Notes: a model not told the origin generated them from the sequence alone. A DNA stretch of 64,000 bases from Amycolatopsis japonica (GCF_000732925.1 NZ_CP008953.1:8053001-8117000); one strand, 5' to 3'; shown: positions 24,074 to 32,783, counted from the stretch's first letter. Translations and numbers: made by a program.

Positions 24074-26623
24074 TCAGTGGGTTCCGGTGCCGGTGGCGGA
24101 CGATTGCGGCTGGTGGCCCCCGGTCGACATGGCCGGGTCGCAGGTGCACACACCGGTGGTGGTGTAGCTCTGCGAGAAACCGACGGTCGAGGTGTTGCCG
24201 GAAGCGTCCTTACCGGTGAAGGTCGCCTTCACCGCTTTGGCACCGGGACTCGCGGTGAACGTGATCGTGCACTGAGTGCTGGCACCCGGCGCGAGCGTCG
24301 TCCCGTTGCAGGTGACCCGGCCGTTCTGCGAGGTGCCTCGCAGGTTGGCGATCGGCGCGGTGCCGGTGTTGGTCATCTGCACCTTGACGGTGGACGTGCT
24401 GCCGGCGGGCACGGTCGCGGTCGAGTTCGAGCCGACCACGGCGCCGTTGACCGAAGGCTTGCCGGTGATCGACAGCTTGCCCGCACCCGCTTGCGTACCG
24501 GTGTAGAAGATCCGGCAGGCCTTGCTCTGCTGCGTGCCGTTCGGACCCGACACGGTGAAGTTGAACTGCGCGGTGTTCGAGCCCGGCCGCGCGGTCGTGG
24601 TGACCGTGCAGCGGGCCGTGCTGCCCGGCGCCAGCTGGGCCGAGCCGCAGTTCAGCTTGCCGAGCGAGGTGTTGCCACCCAGCCCGGACACCGGGACGGT
24701 GCCGTTGTTGGTCACCGGGATCGTGATGGTGACCGGGCTGCCCGACGGAACGTTCGGACCGGGGGCGCTGCCCGCGGCCTTCCCGTTCACCAGCGGGGTA
24801 CCGATGGAGATGCTCGCCGACGGCTGCGGCGTCGGGTGCGGCTGCGGGACCGGAACCGGCTGCGGCGTCGGAACCGGAACCGGAGTCGGCTTCGGCGTCG
24901 GCTGCGGGACCGGCTGTGGTTTCGGGGTCGAGCCCGGAACCACGTTGCCCAGCAGACCGGTCACCGGCGAGAGAATCCCGCCGACACCCGGCTGCCCGGC
25001 GCCGGGCAGACCCGGCAGGCTCGGCAGACCAGGCAGCCCCGGGAGCGGCGTGCCAGGAGCCGGGGTACCGGGCATGTCAGGAGCAGGCTTGCCCACATAA
25101 CGGATCGTCATCTCCGTGCTGACGGTCGAGCCGTTCGGCTTGGTGCCGGTGATCGTCAGCTTCGCGCTCTGCGAACCCGGCTTCGCCGGGGCCGTGAACG
25201 TGTAGGTGACGGTGCCGCCCGGCGCGACCGAGGTCGCGGACGGGGTGACGGTGCCGCCGGGGAACGAACCGCTCAGGTTGGTGAGCGTCTCGGTGCCGGT
25301 GTTCGTGAAGGTGACCGAACCCGAGACCGGCGAACCGGCCGGGATGGTCGGACCCTCGCCCGAGATCGGCGTGCCGCCGATGGCCGGAACGCCCGGTCGC
25401 AGCGGAGACGACCCCGGGGTGCCCGGTTTGGTGGGCGAACCGCCGAGAACGCCGCCCAAGGCAGGACCGACGAGCGGCAAGCTCCCGGTCGCCGTGTCAC
25501 CACCCGAGCCGGGCAGGCCCGGCATGCCGAGCGACTCGAACGTCTTGATGTTGTCGGTGACCTTCAGGACGTCCAGGACCGCGGCCGGGTCGCCGCTGCT
25601 CACCTTTTCGAACGCGGTCTGCCACAGCAGGCGCATGGCGTCGAAGTTGTTGCCCGCGAAGGACAAGTACTCATCCGGGGTGAACACCGTGTCGGGGCCG
25701 AGCCGGTTCATGATCTCGGCGACCTGGAGGGTGTTGTAGAGGTAGTCCGGTGCCAGGACCCTCGCCGGGTCGGGAACGCTCGGCATCCCCTTCTGGACGA
25801 AGTTGACCACCTTCTCCGGCGTCGGCAGCCGGGACATGTCGACGGCCATGGTCTTGGTGTCGATGGGCAGCCCCATGCCGCCGCATCCCGTCGCCATCGT
25901 GAGGTAGTCGGTGCCGTGGCCCCGCACATGCGAGGGGTTGAAGATCGGGATCCAGCCCAGCGGTCCGCCGTACGCGTCGATGACCGGCATATGCGAGTTG
26001 CCGATCGCACCGCTGGCCATGGACAGGATCAGGTTCTTGTACGCCGGGTCCGTGTGGTAGGTCAGGGCGTGCGAGTTGCTGCCCAGCAGCGGGATCCCGT
26101 CCTCGTTCTTCCACATGTGCTGCAGGAAGAAGTCGCACGCGTCGCCGCCGCCCTCATGGGTGGTGTCCCCGGTCGAGTGGCCGCCGGACTGATTCGGGTC
26201 GACGGACGTCTGCTTCGTCTCGCCGCCGAACAGGCCGCCGGTGAAGACGCCACCGCTGAGCACGTCGCCGCTGAGGAACTTGCCGACGGTCGGGATCTGC
26301 GCTGTCGGGAGGTCCCCCGTGGGGACCGGGCTGGAGGTGCCGCTCGTTCCGGAAGCACTCACCGACGAGCCGGGCTGAGAGCTCGTGAGCAGTGAGGTGG
26401 TGTCCGTTCCGGAAAGGCCGAGGCCGTCGAGGCCCGGCAAGGAAGCAGCGGCGGTGTTCGTGACCAGTCCGACGATCGCGAAGGTCGCGGTGAGCGATAT
26501 CGCCGCCCCGCGCAGTACGCGGTTCGATCGGCGGGAGAACGGATTTGCCGGGGAAAGGCCGATTGGGGCCCGTCCGCCGGGGACATCGGCGCGATGGCGC
26601 CGAGTCCGACGTGTGATTTTCAT
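24074..26623 (-). CDS. Large exported surface protein with Ig-like repeats and Pro-rich linker
   Basis: 849 residues from ATG 26623 (GGAGCG). The N-terminus is basic, then a membrane/signal segment (AAISLTATFAIVGLVTNTAAA). Residues about 100-350 form a unique domain (DACDFFLQHMWKNEDGIPLL, with Cys and His-rich patches). Next come a Gly/Pro region and three DUF11-like beta domains, the first ending TIRYVGKPAPD. Between them is a Pro-Gln/Thr repeat linker of about 40 residues (PKPQPVPQPTPKPTPVPVP). The protein ends in CTCDPAMSTGGHQPQ without membrane anchor. It shares the domain type and C-x-C motif of the next gene product, so the two probably assemble at the cell surface. Specific function unknown. 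Confidence 0.85.
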   Translation of the reverse strand: MKITRRTRRHRADVPGGRAPIGLSPANPFSRRSNRVLRGAAISLTATFAIVGLVTNTAAASLPGLDGLGLSGTDTTSLLTSSQPGSSVSASGTSGTSSPVPTGDLPTAQIPTVGKFLSGDVLSGGVFTGGLFGGETKQTSVDPNQSGGHSTGDTTHEGGGDACDFFLQHMWKNEDGIPLLGSNSHALTYHTDPAYKNLILSMASGAIGNSHMPVIDAYGGPLGWIPIFNPSHVRGHGTDYLTMATGCGGMGLPIDTKTMAVDMSRLPTPEKVVNFVQKGMPSVPDPARVLAPDYLYNTLQVAEIMNRLGPDTVFTPDEYLSFAGNNFDAMRLLWQTAFEKVSSGDPAAVLDVLKVTDNIKTFESLGMPGLPGSGGDTATGSLPLVGPALGGVLGGSPTKPGTPGSSPLRPGVPAIGGTPISGEGPTIPAGSPVSGSVTFTNTGTETLTNLSGSFPGGTVTPSATSVAPGGTVTYTFTAPAKPGSQSAKLTITGTKPNGSTVSTEMTIRYVGKPAPDMPGTPAPGTPLPGLPGLPSLPGLPGAGQPGVGGILSPVTGLLGNVVPGSTPKPQPVPQPTPKPTPVPVPTPQPVPVPQPHPTPQPSASISIGTPLVNGKAAGSAPGPNVPSGSPVTITIPVTNNGTVPVSGLGGNTSLGKLNCGSAQLAPGSTARCTVTTTARPGSNTAQFNFTVSGPNGTQQSKACRIFYTGTQAGAGKLSITGKPSVNGAVVGSNSTATVPAGSTSTVKVQMTNTGTAPIANLRGTSQNGRVTCNGTTLAPGASTQCTITFTASPGAKAVKATFTGKDASGNTSTVGFSQSYTTTGVCTCDPAMSTGGHQPQSSATGTGTH

Positions 26624-26863
26624 TTTCAACGCTCCAGTTCATGAGCGCCTGCCGATAAAATCGGCATGGCGGTTGACGTGTCTGCTGAGAAAAGGGGTTT
26701 GTTCACCGACAGCCCTGGACACCGAACCGTTTGATGGAGGTAGTGGCAGCGGGAGCTACAGACTGGCGATTTCAGCCCATGAGTTCGCGAGCCTGCCGTC
26801 GAGTTGCACCTCGGCGGTCCTGCTGTCGCTACCGATCAAAGAATTCACTTCGTGGCCGACACG

Positions 26864-27901
26864 TCAGTCAGGCGACACTGGAGGTTGCTGCGCGCGCTTA
26901 CGCAGCGGAGCGATGTGATCCGGGCCGACACTCCAGCAGGCGATTCGCTGGTCGTGGGCGGACCTCCCGGGCAGCACAATCGCGCCTTGCGCGTGGCCAC
27001 CGTTGGAGCCCGCCGACGAAGTGCCGGCGCCGGGCCCGACGGCGCCGATGGGCGCTGCCGGGAAACCAAGGGGAAGGCGGTCGACCGGGCGCTGCGAGCC
27101 GATGTCGGCAAGCGCCGCCGTCGCGGTCGGCCACTGGAACGAGGACGCCTCGTGCGGCCCGTTCACGCAGAACGCGCAGTCGCCGTCGAGCGGAGCCGCC
27201 GGGGCGGACACCACCGGCAGGTCCACCGCCGTCGAGGTCTGCGGCGCAGCCGAAACCGGCTCGCGGTGCGTTTCCGGGTCGGGCCGCAGGTGGGGCGGCT
27301 CCGGCTGCGAGCCCTCCGTCGCCGTGATCGTGACGACGCCCGGCACGCTGATCCGGGGCTGCAGGCCGGTGCTGGAAACGACCGGCGCGAGCGCGGACAC
27401 CGTGCCGGTGAGCTTGGTCGTGATCGGGTTGTCGAGCGTGCGGTTCACCGTGGTGACGGTCTCGCTCACCGCGGTGTCGACAGCCTGGGTGAGCGCGGTC
27501 GTCATCGCGGTGACCTGCTCGATCGCCGGAGCCAGCGCCGGCGCGGCCGAGCCGACCAAGGCCGTGGTCCGCCCGGCGGTCGTGTTCACGAGGGAGATCG
27601 CCTTCGTCGTGATCGGCGAGGTCGCGATCCGTGCGGCTGGCTCCGTCTCCTGGACGCCGACGGTCGCGAGTTCGCAACCCGGCGGCGCCGTGGCGGGGTC
27701 ACCTGGATCGCATCCGGAATCGGCGGCGACAGCGGTCTCGAAGGCGTTCATCACGGCGAAACCGGCGAGGATGAACGCACCGAGCAGAACCGCGCGGCAG
27801 ACCACGGCGAAGCAACTCGCCCGCCGCGAGGCGGGCTCGCGAAGACCGCGTGAAACGGGCGCCGTGCCCATTCCACCGTCGGTCGTTCGCAGCCACACCA
27901 T
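26864..27901 (-). CDS. Exported or membrane-anchored protein of unknown function
   Basis: 345 residues from ATG 27901 (GGTGGAG). After a basic start there is one hydrophobic segment (FAVVCRAVLLGAFILAGFAVM, about residues 31-51). A stretch rich in Ala, Thr and Val follows, with regular amphipathic pattern (about 85-175). A Pro-rich part contains the C-A-F-C motif (DGDCAFCVNG). It resembles other hypothetical secreted proteins of Pseudonocardiaceae. It is first of the leftward surface-protein/sortase group, separated from the next gene by 240 bases, so it may have its own transcript. Confidence 0.75.
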   Translation of the reverse strand: MVWLRTTDGGMGTAPVSRGLREPASRRASCFAVVCRAVLLGAFILAGFAVMNAFETAVAADSGCDPGDPATAPPGCELATVGVQETEPAARIATSPITTKAISLVNTTAGRTTALVGSAAPALAPAIEQVTAMTTALTQAVDTAVSETVTTVNRTLDNPITTKLTGTVSALAPVVSSTGLQPRISVPGVVTITATEGSQPEPPHLRPDPETHREPVSAAPQTSTAVDLPVVSAPAAPLDGDCAFCVNGPHEASSFQWPTATAALADIGSQRPVDRLPLGFPAAPIGAVGPGAGTSSAGSNGGHAQGAIVLPGRSAHDQRIACWSVGPDHIAPLRKRAQQPPVSPD

Positions 27902-28296
27902 CGCACTCCACCATTTCCGGCTTACTCGAAGGTTTGCCCCAACAGCAGACAGTAAGGACCCGTCAGGCAATAGGGAACTGCCACTTACGGGACCCGCGGC
28001 CGCCACTCCTTACAGTCTCCCCCGCCGCGAATGAACCACTCTCCGTCGGAGCCGTAACGCGGAAAATTCGACCTTATGACCACGATCGGGTGAATCGAAA
28101 TAGTGGCGGTCAACTGCTTGTCGAAATCCCAGCCCAGGGTCGAGGGTCACAGTTCGATAACTCGACATCGGGTGCCGGAAATTTTTGATCATCCCGCGTA
28201 AGAGAATGTGCGAACCGGCGTTCCACGGACATGGAGGCCGTGTTCGATCCCCGAAACGAACGCGATCGCGATCGATCCTCGGAAAGGACGGCCGCG
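27902..28296. other. Divergent intergenic region, AT-richer
   Basis: 395 bases between the leftward surface-protein locus and the rightward LuxR-type regulator. The stretch 28170-28200 is unusually AT-rich (GGAAATTTTTGATCATCC). I see no open frame with a ribosome site and no hairpin of note. An in-frame ATG at 28231 for the next gene is possible but lacks a ribosome site. Confidence 0.5.
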
Positions 28297-28842
28297 GTGG
28301 CGATAGTGGTCTACGCCGACCGGCCGAGTACGCGCCACGGGATCGCACGGTCCCTGCGGGGCGCGCCGGGGATCGGGCGCGTCGAATGCGCCGCGACCGC
28401 CGAGGAACTCGTCCGCGGCTACACGCGCGCGCCCGCCGACGTGGTGCTCGTCGCGGTCCGGCCGGACGAGCCGACCGGTCCCGCCGCCGCGGCGGCGTTA
28501 CTGTCGGTCGCCCCCGACGCCGCGGTGATCATGTTCGGGTCGTTCGGCACGGCCGCCGGGGCGCTGGTGCCCGGTATCGGCGGATTCCTCCGGAAGTACG
28601 ACGGCCTGTACCCCGAACCGGCCGCCGCGCCACCCGACGCCGAACGCCTTCGCCTGTCCGAACGTGAACTCCAGATCCTCTGGGGTATGGCACAGGGGAA
28701 ACGGAACATCCAGATCGGCGCCGATCTCGCGCTCTCCGAAGACAGCGTCAAGACCCACTGCAAACGAATCTTCCGCAAGCTGGGCGTCCACGATCGCGCC
28801 GAAGCGGTCGCCATCGGCTTCCGCGCCGGTTTCCTTTCCTGA
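28297..28842 (+). CDS. LuxR-type transcriptional regulator with degenerate receiver
   Basis: 181 residues from GTG 28297 (GGAAAGGAC ribosome site); an ATG at 28231 would add 22 residues. The N-terminal about 115 residues have receiver-like alternation (AIVVYADRPSTRHGIARSLR, then DVVLVAVRPDEP). The acidic pocket is reduced to one Asp and the usual phospho-acceptor position reads VAVR, so phosphorylation is unlikely. The C-terminal LuxR HTH is intact (LSERELQILWGMAQGKRNIQIG, ALSEDSVKTHCKRIFRKLG). Such orphan atypical regulators are usual near actinomycete secondary-metabolism or cell-surface genes. It stands divergent to the sortase locus. Confidence 0.85.
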   Translation: MAIVVYADRPSTRHGIARSLRGAPGIGRVECAATAEELVRGYTRAPADVVLVAVRPDEPTGPAAAAALLSVAPDAAVIMFGSFGTAAGALVPGIGGFLRKYDGLYPEPAAAPPDAERLRLSERELQILWGMAQGKRNIQIGADLALSEDSVKTHCKRIFRKLGVHDRAEAVAIGFRAGFLS

Positions 28843-28885
28843 CCCGCACGGGCCGGGCGGGGCGGCGCCCGGCCCGTGCGTGCCG

Positions 28886-29692
28886 TCAGGCCAGACGGAC
28901 CTGGAAGACGGCGACCCGGGCGTCATGCCCGTCCACGCGCATGTCCACGGTCTTGGTGTCGATGAACTGTTCCTGGACGACGCCGTTGCCCGCCAGCCAG
29001 TTGATGCGGTCGATCCCGGTGCCGAAGCACCGGCGCTCCGCGTCCAGGCCGGTGGCCTTGTAGTAGTTCGGGTTGTTGGTGTCCGCGGTCCAGAAGACCA
29101 GGCGCCCGACGTTGTGGTGCGCGAGCACGCGACTGGCGTGGATCCTCTTGTGCTCGTTCCACTCGTCGCGCAGGTCGGCGCGCTGGTCGCCGTTGTACGC
29201 GTTCGCGATGTAGTGCGAGTTGATCAGCGCGAACTGGAGCGTCGGGTGGCTCTGGTGACGCACCACGACCTCGTTGATCCAGCGCGGCGGGGTCACCCCG
29301 GTGATGCCGCCGTGCACATACGTGGTCTTCGCGCTCGCCACCTCCCACGGCTGCGGGATCGAGATCGGGATCCGGAACGACGTGTTGTGGCGCAGGAACG
29401 CGTTGTTGTACAGGGGCCCGAAGTAGTGATCGATCATCGCGGGCTCACCGGTGTCGCCCTCGTTGATCTCCTGCCAGCCGACCAGGGGCCGCACCAGGGA
29501 GTCACAGTTGCGGACGGCGTCGATCGCGGCCTCGCGCGCCCCGAGGTTGTCGCGGCCGATGTTGGCGGTGACGATCGGCAGCCGGATCCATCCCGTCGCG
29601 GCGGAAGCCGTACCGGCACCGGCGACCATGGCGCCGAGCGCGACACCTCCACCGAGAGCGAGCGCCTTGCGTCTGTTGAGCATTCCGGACAC
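28886..29692 (-). CDS. Secreted endonuclease/exonuclease/phosphatase-family protein
   Basis: 268 residues from GTG 29692 (GAAGGGAA ribosome site); ATG 29683 is an alternative. A twin-arginine-like signal (NRRKALALGGGVALGAMVAGAGTASAA) predicts export. The EEP fold is indicated by TANIGRDNLG (metal-binding Asn), VGWQEINEGD (catalytic Glu), FALINSHYI, VFWTADTNNPNY and a late DGHDARVAVFQV (catalytic His region). These are DNase-I/CdtB-like elements, giving a metal-dependent phosphodiesterase or phosphomonoesterase outside the cell. Nothing in the neighbourhood gives the substrate. It is divergent to the peptide/SagB unit across a 374-base gap. Confidence 0.82.
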   Translation of the reverse strand: MSGMLNRRKALALGGGVALGAMVAGAGTASAATGWIRLPIVTANIGRDNLGAREAAIDAVRNCDSLVRPLVGWQEINEGDTGEPAMIDHYFGPLYNNAFLRHNTSFRIPISIPQPWEVASAKTTYVHGGITGVTPPRWINEVVVRHQSHPTLQFALINSHYIANAYNGDQRADLRDEWNEHKRIHASRVLAHHNVGRLVFWTADTNNPNYYKATGLDAERRCFGTGIDRINWLAGNGVVQEQFIDTKTVDMRVDGHDARVAVFQVRLA

Positions 29693-30066
29693 AGCAGATT
29701 CCCTTCTCGCGCTGTCACAACGGGACACAGCCCGTGAAAGTGTCACAGAATGCGGCGCTGTTGTGACCCCTGTGCGCCAAAACTGCCGCTTCCCGGTCAG
29801 CGCGCCACCCCGGTCGCCGGGCTCGGCCGGGACCCGCCCCGGCGCGGCGAGCAGCCACCTCCCGCACCGCCTATCGCACGATCGAATATGCGGGCGCCGG
29901 CCGGGAAATGGCCACAATGGACGGTGAACCGAAATACCGGGTAGCACTTCTGAAGAAGACACCCCTATGCGGCGGGTCCATTATTGGAGGACCGCAGCCA
30001 CCGGCCGCAGGAAATGCGACAAGAGGATCCGGCTGAGGTGAGACGACAAAAAGGAGGTGACGGAAG
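29693..30066. other. Divergent intergenic region before the peptide/SagB unit
   Basis: 374 bases that must hold promoters for both the leftward secreted EEP gene and the rightward small-peptide gene. The part next to the peptide gene is less GC-rich than average. A 24-codon frame beginning at 29967 (MRRVHYWRT...) is present but has only a weak ribosome site. No convincing -35/-10 pair was found. The Shine-Dalgarno AAGGAGGTGA of the peptide gene sits at 30051-30060. Confidence 0.5.
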
Positions 30067-30141
30067 ATGAAGATCACGGTCAAGGTGCAGCGCACCGAAC
30101 TCCCGGTCAAGAAGATGCTGCTGTGTTCGCACACCATCTGA
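30067..30141 (+). CDS. Candidate RiPP precursor peptide, 24 residues
   Basis: The frame starts MKITVKVQ, contains the basic/hydrophobic stretch RTELPVKK and ends MLLCSHTI. A Shine-Dalgarno identical to the full anti-16S complement (AAGGAGGTGA) sits 6 bases ahead, predicting heavy translation. Directly after it come two hairpins, then a SagB-type flavin dehydrogenase and an MFS exporter on the same strand. A tiny highly translated gene, attenuating hairpins, a modifying enzyme and an exporter is the standard layout of a ribosomally made, modified peptide. The single Cys next to Ser, His and Thr at the C-terminus would be the modifiable core. I do not recognise the peptide. It could instead be a leader peptide, but it has no regulatory codon run. 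Confidence 0.65.
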   Translation: MKITVKVQRTELPVKKMLLCSHTI

Positions 30142-30142
30142 T

Positions 30143-30181
30143 CGACTGAGCCGCCGATGGCCTATATCGGCGGCGCAGTCG
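30143..30181 (+). terminator. Hairpin directly after the peptide gene
   Basis: CGACTG and GCCGCCGAT (30143-30158) pair with ATCGGCGGC and CAGTCG (30166-30181), 15 base pairs interrupted by one A/G mismatch, with a 7-base loop. It begins one base after the stop codon and could protect the mRNA 3' end or attenuate downstream genes. Confidence 0.7.
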
Positions 30182-30256
30182 AGTCGTGGCGGCCCATCGG
30201 GTCGGCTTGAAATCAGGCCGATCGTCTCCAGCGATGACCGCCGGATTCGATGAGAC

Positions 30257-30296
30257 CACTGCGGAGGGGTCGACTTCCTTCGACCCCTCCGCAGTG
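30257..30296 (+). terminator. Very stable hairpin between peptide gene and SagB gene
   Basis: A perfect 17-base-pair stem (30257-30273 with 30280-30296) has a six-base loop CTTCCT. No U run follows; the next gene starts at 30329. As a partial terminator it would let the peptide mRNA greatly outnumber the enzyme mRNA, as in many RiPP operons. Confidence 0.75.
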
Positions 30297-30328
30297 TACC
30301 TGTGTTGTGCCCGAGGAGGAACAGGACG

Positions 30329-31504
30329 ATGGAGCTGCGACGCGCCCGCTCCCTGGTGGGGTATTGGGTGAACGGGGACCTCGTCCTCGACGATTATCTG
30401 GCGGTCACCCCCGAAGACGGCGAGAAGCAGGGCATCGCCGTCGACGGCACGGCCGTGGAGCTGCTCAACCGCTTCGAGGAGTGGACCGATCCCGAGTCTG
30501 TGACCAGGGATTTCAACGGCTACGACCCCGCCTCCGTCGCGGAGGCCGTCGAGGCGCTCGCCGGTGCCGGCCTCCTGCGGACCAAGGAAGAGGCCGCCGA
30601 CGAAGACCTCATGCTCGACAAATGGAGCTCATGGGGACCGTCGGCGCAGTTCTTCCACTTCGGCACCAAGGACACCGCGTACATCACGCATGAACGCGCC
30701 GCCAGCGACGCCGAGGTAGCGGCATGGCGCGTGGCCGCCCGTACCGAAATCGAGGAAAGCGGCCCGCCGCCCGAGCCCTTCACCCGGCGCCCCGACGCGA
30801 AGCGCATCAGGCTGACACGGGCCTTCCTTCCGCTGCAGCGAGATTTCGGCGACGTGTTGCTTTCCCGCCGGACGCATCGTCATTTCACGACGGACGCGGT
30901 TCCGCTGCGCAGCTTTTCCACCATTCTGCATTACACGTTCGCGCCGATGCATTTCTTCGACGCCGGTGTGCTGGGCACGCTGACTCTGCGGACCAGCCCC
31001 TGTGGAGGCGCGAGGCACGAGAGCGAATGCTACATCGTCGTCCGCAACGTCGAATCCATTCCGCCCGGGCTTTACCGGTACTCGCAGGACGACCACAGTC
31101 TCGAAGTGGTCTCGCAGGAATTCGGTGACGAGGAACTGAACCGGCTCGTCTTCGGGCAGCGGATGATCACCACCGCGGGCTTCGTCGTCTTCCTCACCCT
31201 GAACGTCCACCGCGCGATGTACAAATACCGCAACGCGCGGATGCTCCGAACGGTGCTGCTCGACACCGGGCACCTCGCCCAGACCTTCGCCCTGTGCACC
31301 ACCGCGGTCGGCCTGGGGCCGTCACAGAACGACGCCTTCCGCGACACCGAGCTGGAAGCCGCGCTCGGCATCGACGGCGCGGGCGAGACGGCGCTGTACG
31401 TCCTCGGCGCCGGCGTCCCGGCTCGCCGGGCCGACGGCATGCCGGTGAGTGACACCCCGGAAGAAGTCGAGCGCCGGATCACCGAGGGCGCCAAGAACCA
31501 GTAG
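30329..31504 (+). CDS. SagB/ThcOx-type FMN-dependent dehydrogenase
   Basis: 391 residues from ATG 30329 (GAGGAGG, nine bases). The N-terminal about 100 residues form a winged-helix-like domain (RRARSLVGYWVNGDLVLDDY, LLNRFEEWTDPESVTRD) as in SagB-type proteins. The nitroreductase fold follows. FMN-binding Arg cluster FGDVLLSRRTHRHF, then RTSPCGGARHESECYIVVRN with GLYRYS, and NARMLRTVLLDTGHLAQTF with the late GLGPSQNDAF. Characterised members oxidise azolines in peptides to thiazoles or oxazoles, usually with a YcaO cyclodehydratase, which is absent here. The gene follows the candidate precursor and precedes an exporter by 16 bases, so it likely modifies that peptide. Confidence 0.9.
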   Translation: MELRRARSLVGYWVNGDLVLDDYLAVTPEDGEKQGIAVDGTAVELLNRFEEWTDPESVTRDFNGYDPASVAEAVEALAGAGLLRTKEEAADEDLMLDKWSSWGPSAQFFHFGTKDTAYITHERAASDAEVAAWRVAARTEIEESGPPPEPFTRRPDAKRIRLTRAFLPLQRDFGDVLLSRRTHRHFTTDAVPLRSFSTILHYTFAPMHFFDAGVLGTLTLRTSPCGGARHESECYIVVRNVESIPPGLYRYSQDDHSLEVVSQEFGDEELNRLVFGQRMITTAGFVVFLTLNVHRAMYKYRNARMLRTVLLDTGHLAQTFALCTTAVGLGPSQNDAFRDTELEAALGIDGAGETALYVLGAGVPARRADGMPVSDTPEEVERRITEGAKNQ

Positions 31505-31520
31505 AGGAGGAGGGCCGAGG

Positions 31521-32783
31521 GTGTCGGTCAAACCGGCGGACGGCGAGACGGTACGCGGCGACGAGTCGCTGCGTACCGTTCAGCGGCGGGTGATCCGCTC
31601 GCTCCTGCTCGTCCAAGCCGTCTTCTCGCTGATGTTCGCGATGGCGGGGCCGCTGATCTCGTTGATCGCCGAGCGGCTGACCGGCTCGGCGGGCAAGGCC
31701 GGGCTCGCGCAGGCGATGATCTACTGCGGGGCGGTGCTCTTCAGTGTTCCGCTGGCCTCGCTGTCGATGGACCGCGGACGGCGGACGGGGATCGCGGCGG
31801 GCTATCTGACGGGTGCGGCGGGCGCCGCGGCCGTCGTCCTCGGTGCGGTGTTCTCGACCTACGTCCTGTTGCTGGTCGGCGCCGTCGCCTTGGGGGCGGC
31901 ACTGGCCGCGGGCGCGCAAGCCCGCTACGCGGCGACGGATCTCGCCTCGGCGGACCGGCTGGGCAGGTCGATGGGCGTGCTCTCGTGGAGCTCCATCGCC
32001 GCCGCCGTCCTGGGCCCGGCCTTGACCGGTGCCTTCGCCGGGATCGGCCGGGGAGTCCTGCCGGAATTCTCGGGACCGTATGTCGCCATCGCGGCCGGGC
32101 TCGCCATCAGCGGGATGCTGGTCTTCGTCACGCTCCGGCCGGATCCGCTGCTGCTGGCCAGATCCCTCGACCGCGAGACGAAGGCGCGGCCGAAATTCCG
32201 CACCGCGCTGGCCGCGGTCGCCGGTGATCCGCCCGTGCGGCGCGCCGTCCTCTCGCTGATGATCGTGCACGCCACGATGATCTCGCTGATGAACATGGCC
32301 TCCATCCACCTGGACCACGGCGCGGCGACCCTCGCGACGATCGGTGTCGTGATCAGCGTGCACACCGCGGCGATGTTCCTTCCGGGGCCGCTGGTCGGTT
32401 ACCTGAGCGACCGGATCGGCGCGCACCGGATGCTGCTCATCGGGCTCGCCCTGGAGGTGGCCGCCGCGATCACACTCGCCGCCACTCCCGCGCACGATCC
32501 CTTCCTGGTCGGCCTCGGGCTCCTCCTGCTCGGCGCGGGGTGGTCCGCCGGCTACCTCTCCGGCTCGGTGCTGCTCACAGCGTCCACCCGGAGCGGCATC
32601 CGGACGCTGGTCCAGGGCGCCGCCGACTTCCTCGTGCTCCTCACCTCCGCCGGCGGCGCACTGCTCGCCGGCGTCATGGTCGCCTTGTGGGGCTACGGCG
32701 GGCTTTCCCTTTTCTGGGGTGCCGTGGTGGCGATCGTTTTCGTCCGGATCGCCACCGCCGCCCGACGCACATCACCGGAATAG
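31521..32783 (+). CDS. MFS transporter, probable peptide/product exporter
   Basis: 420 residues from GTG 31521 (GAGGAGGAGGG). Twelve predicted membrane helices; the cytoplasmic loop motif after helix 2 reads SLSMDRGRRTG (MFS motif A variant) and a second one GYLSDRIGAHR. The central loop contains DRETKARPKF. It lies 16 bases downstream of the SagB gene, so it is co-translated and would export the modified peptide or give self-resistance. Drug-efflux-type MFS exporters are common in small natural-product clusters. Confidence 0.88.
   Translation: MSVKPADGETVRGDESLRTVQRRVIRSLLLVQAVFSLMFAMAGPLISLIAERLTGSAGKAGLAQAMIYCGAVLFSVPLASLSMDRGRRTGIAAGYLTGAAGAAAVVLGAVFSTYVLLLVGAVALGAALAAGAQARYAATDLASADRLGRSMGVLSWSSIAAAVLGPALTGAFAGIGRGVLPEFSGPYVAIAAGLAISGMLVFVTLRPDPLLLARSLDRETKARPKFRTALAAVAGDPPVRRAVLSLMIVHATMISLMNMASIHLDHGAATLATIGVVISVHTAAMFLPGPLVGYLSDRIGAHRMLLIGLALEVAAAITLAATPAHDPFLVGLGLLLLGAGWSAGYLSGSVLLTASTRSGIRTLVQGAADFLVLLTSAGGALLAGVMVALWGYGGLSLFWGAVVAIVFVRIATAARRTSPE

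Noticed and set aside
29967-30041. 24-codon frame starting MRRVHYWRT upstream of the peptide gene
   Set aside because: Only a weak ribosome site is present, composition is basic and random-looking, and the strong Shine-Dalgarno belongs to the next frame.
30067-32783. Classical TOMM (thiazole/oxazole) cluster
   Set aside because: No YcaO or ThiF-like cyclodehydratase gene is within the window, so I call it only RiPP-like.
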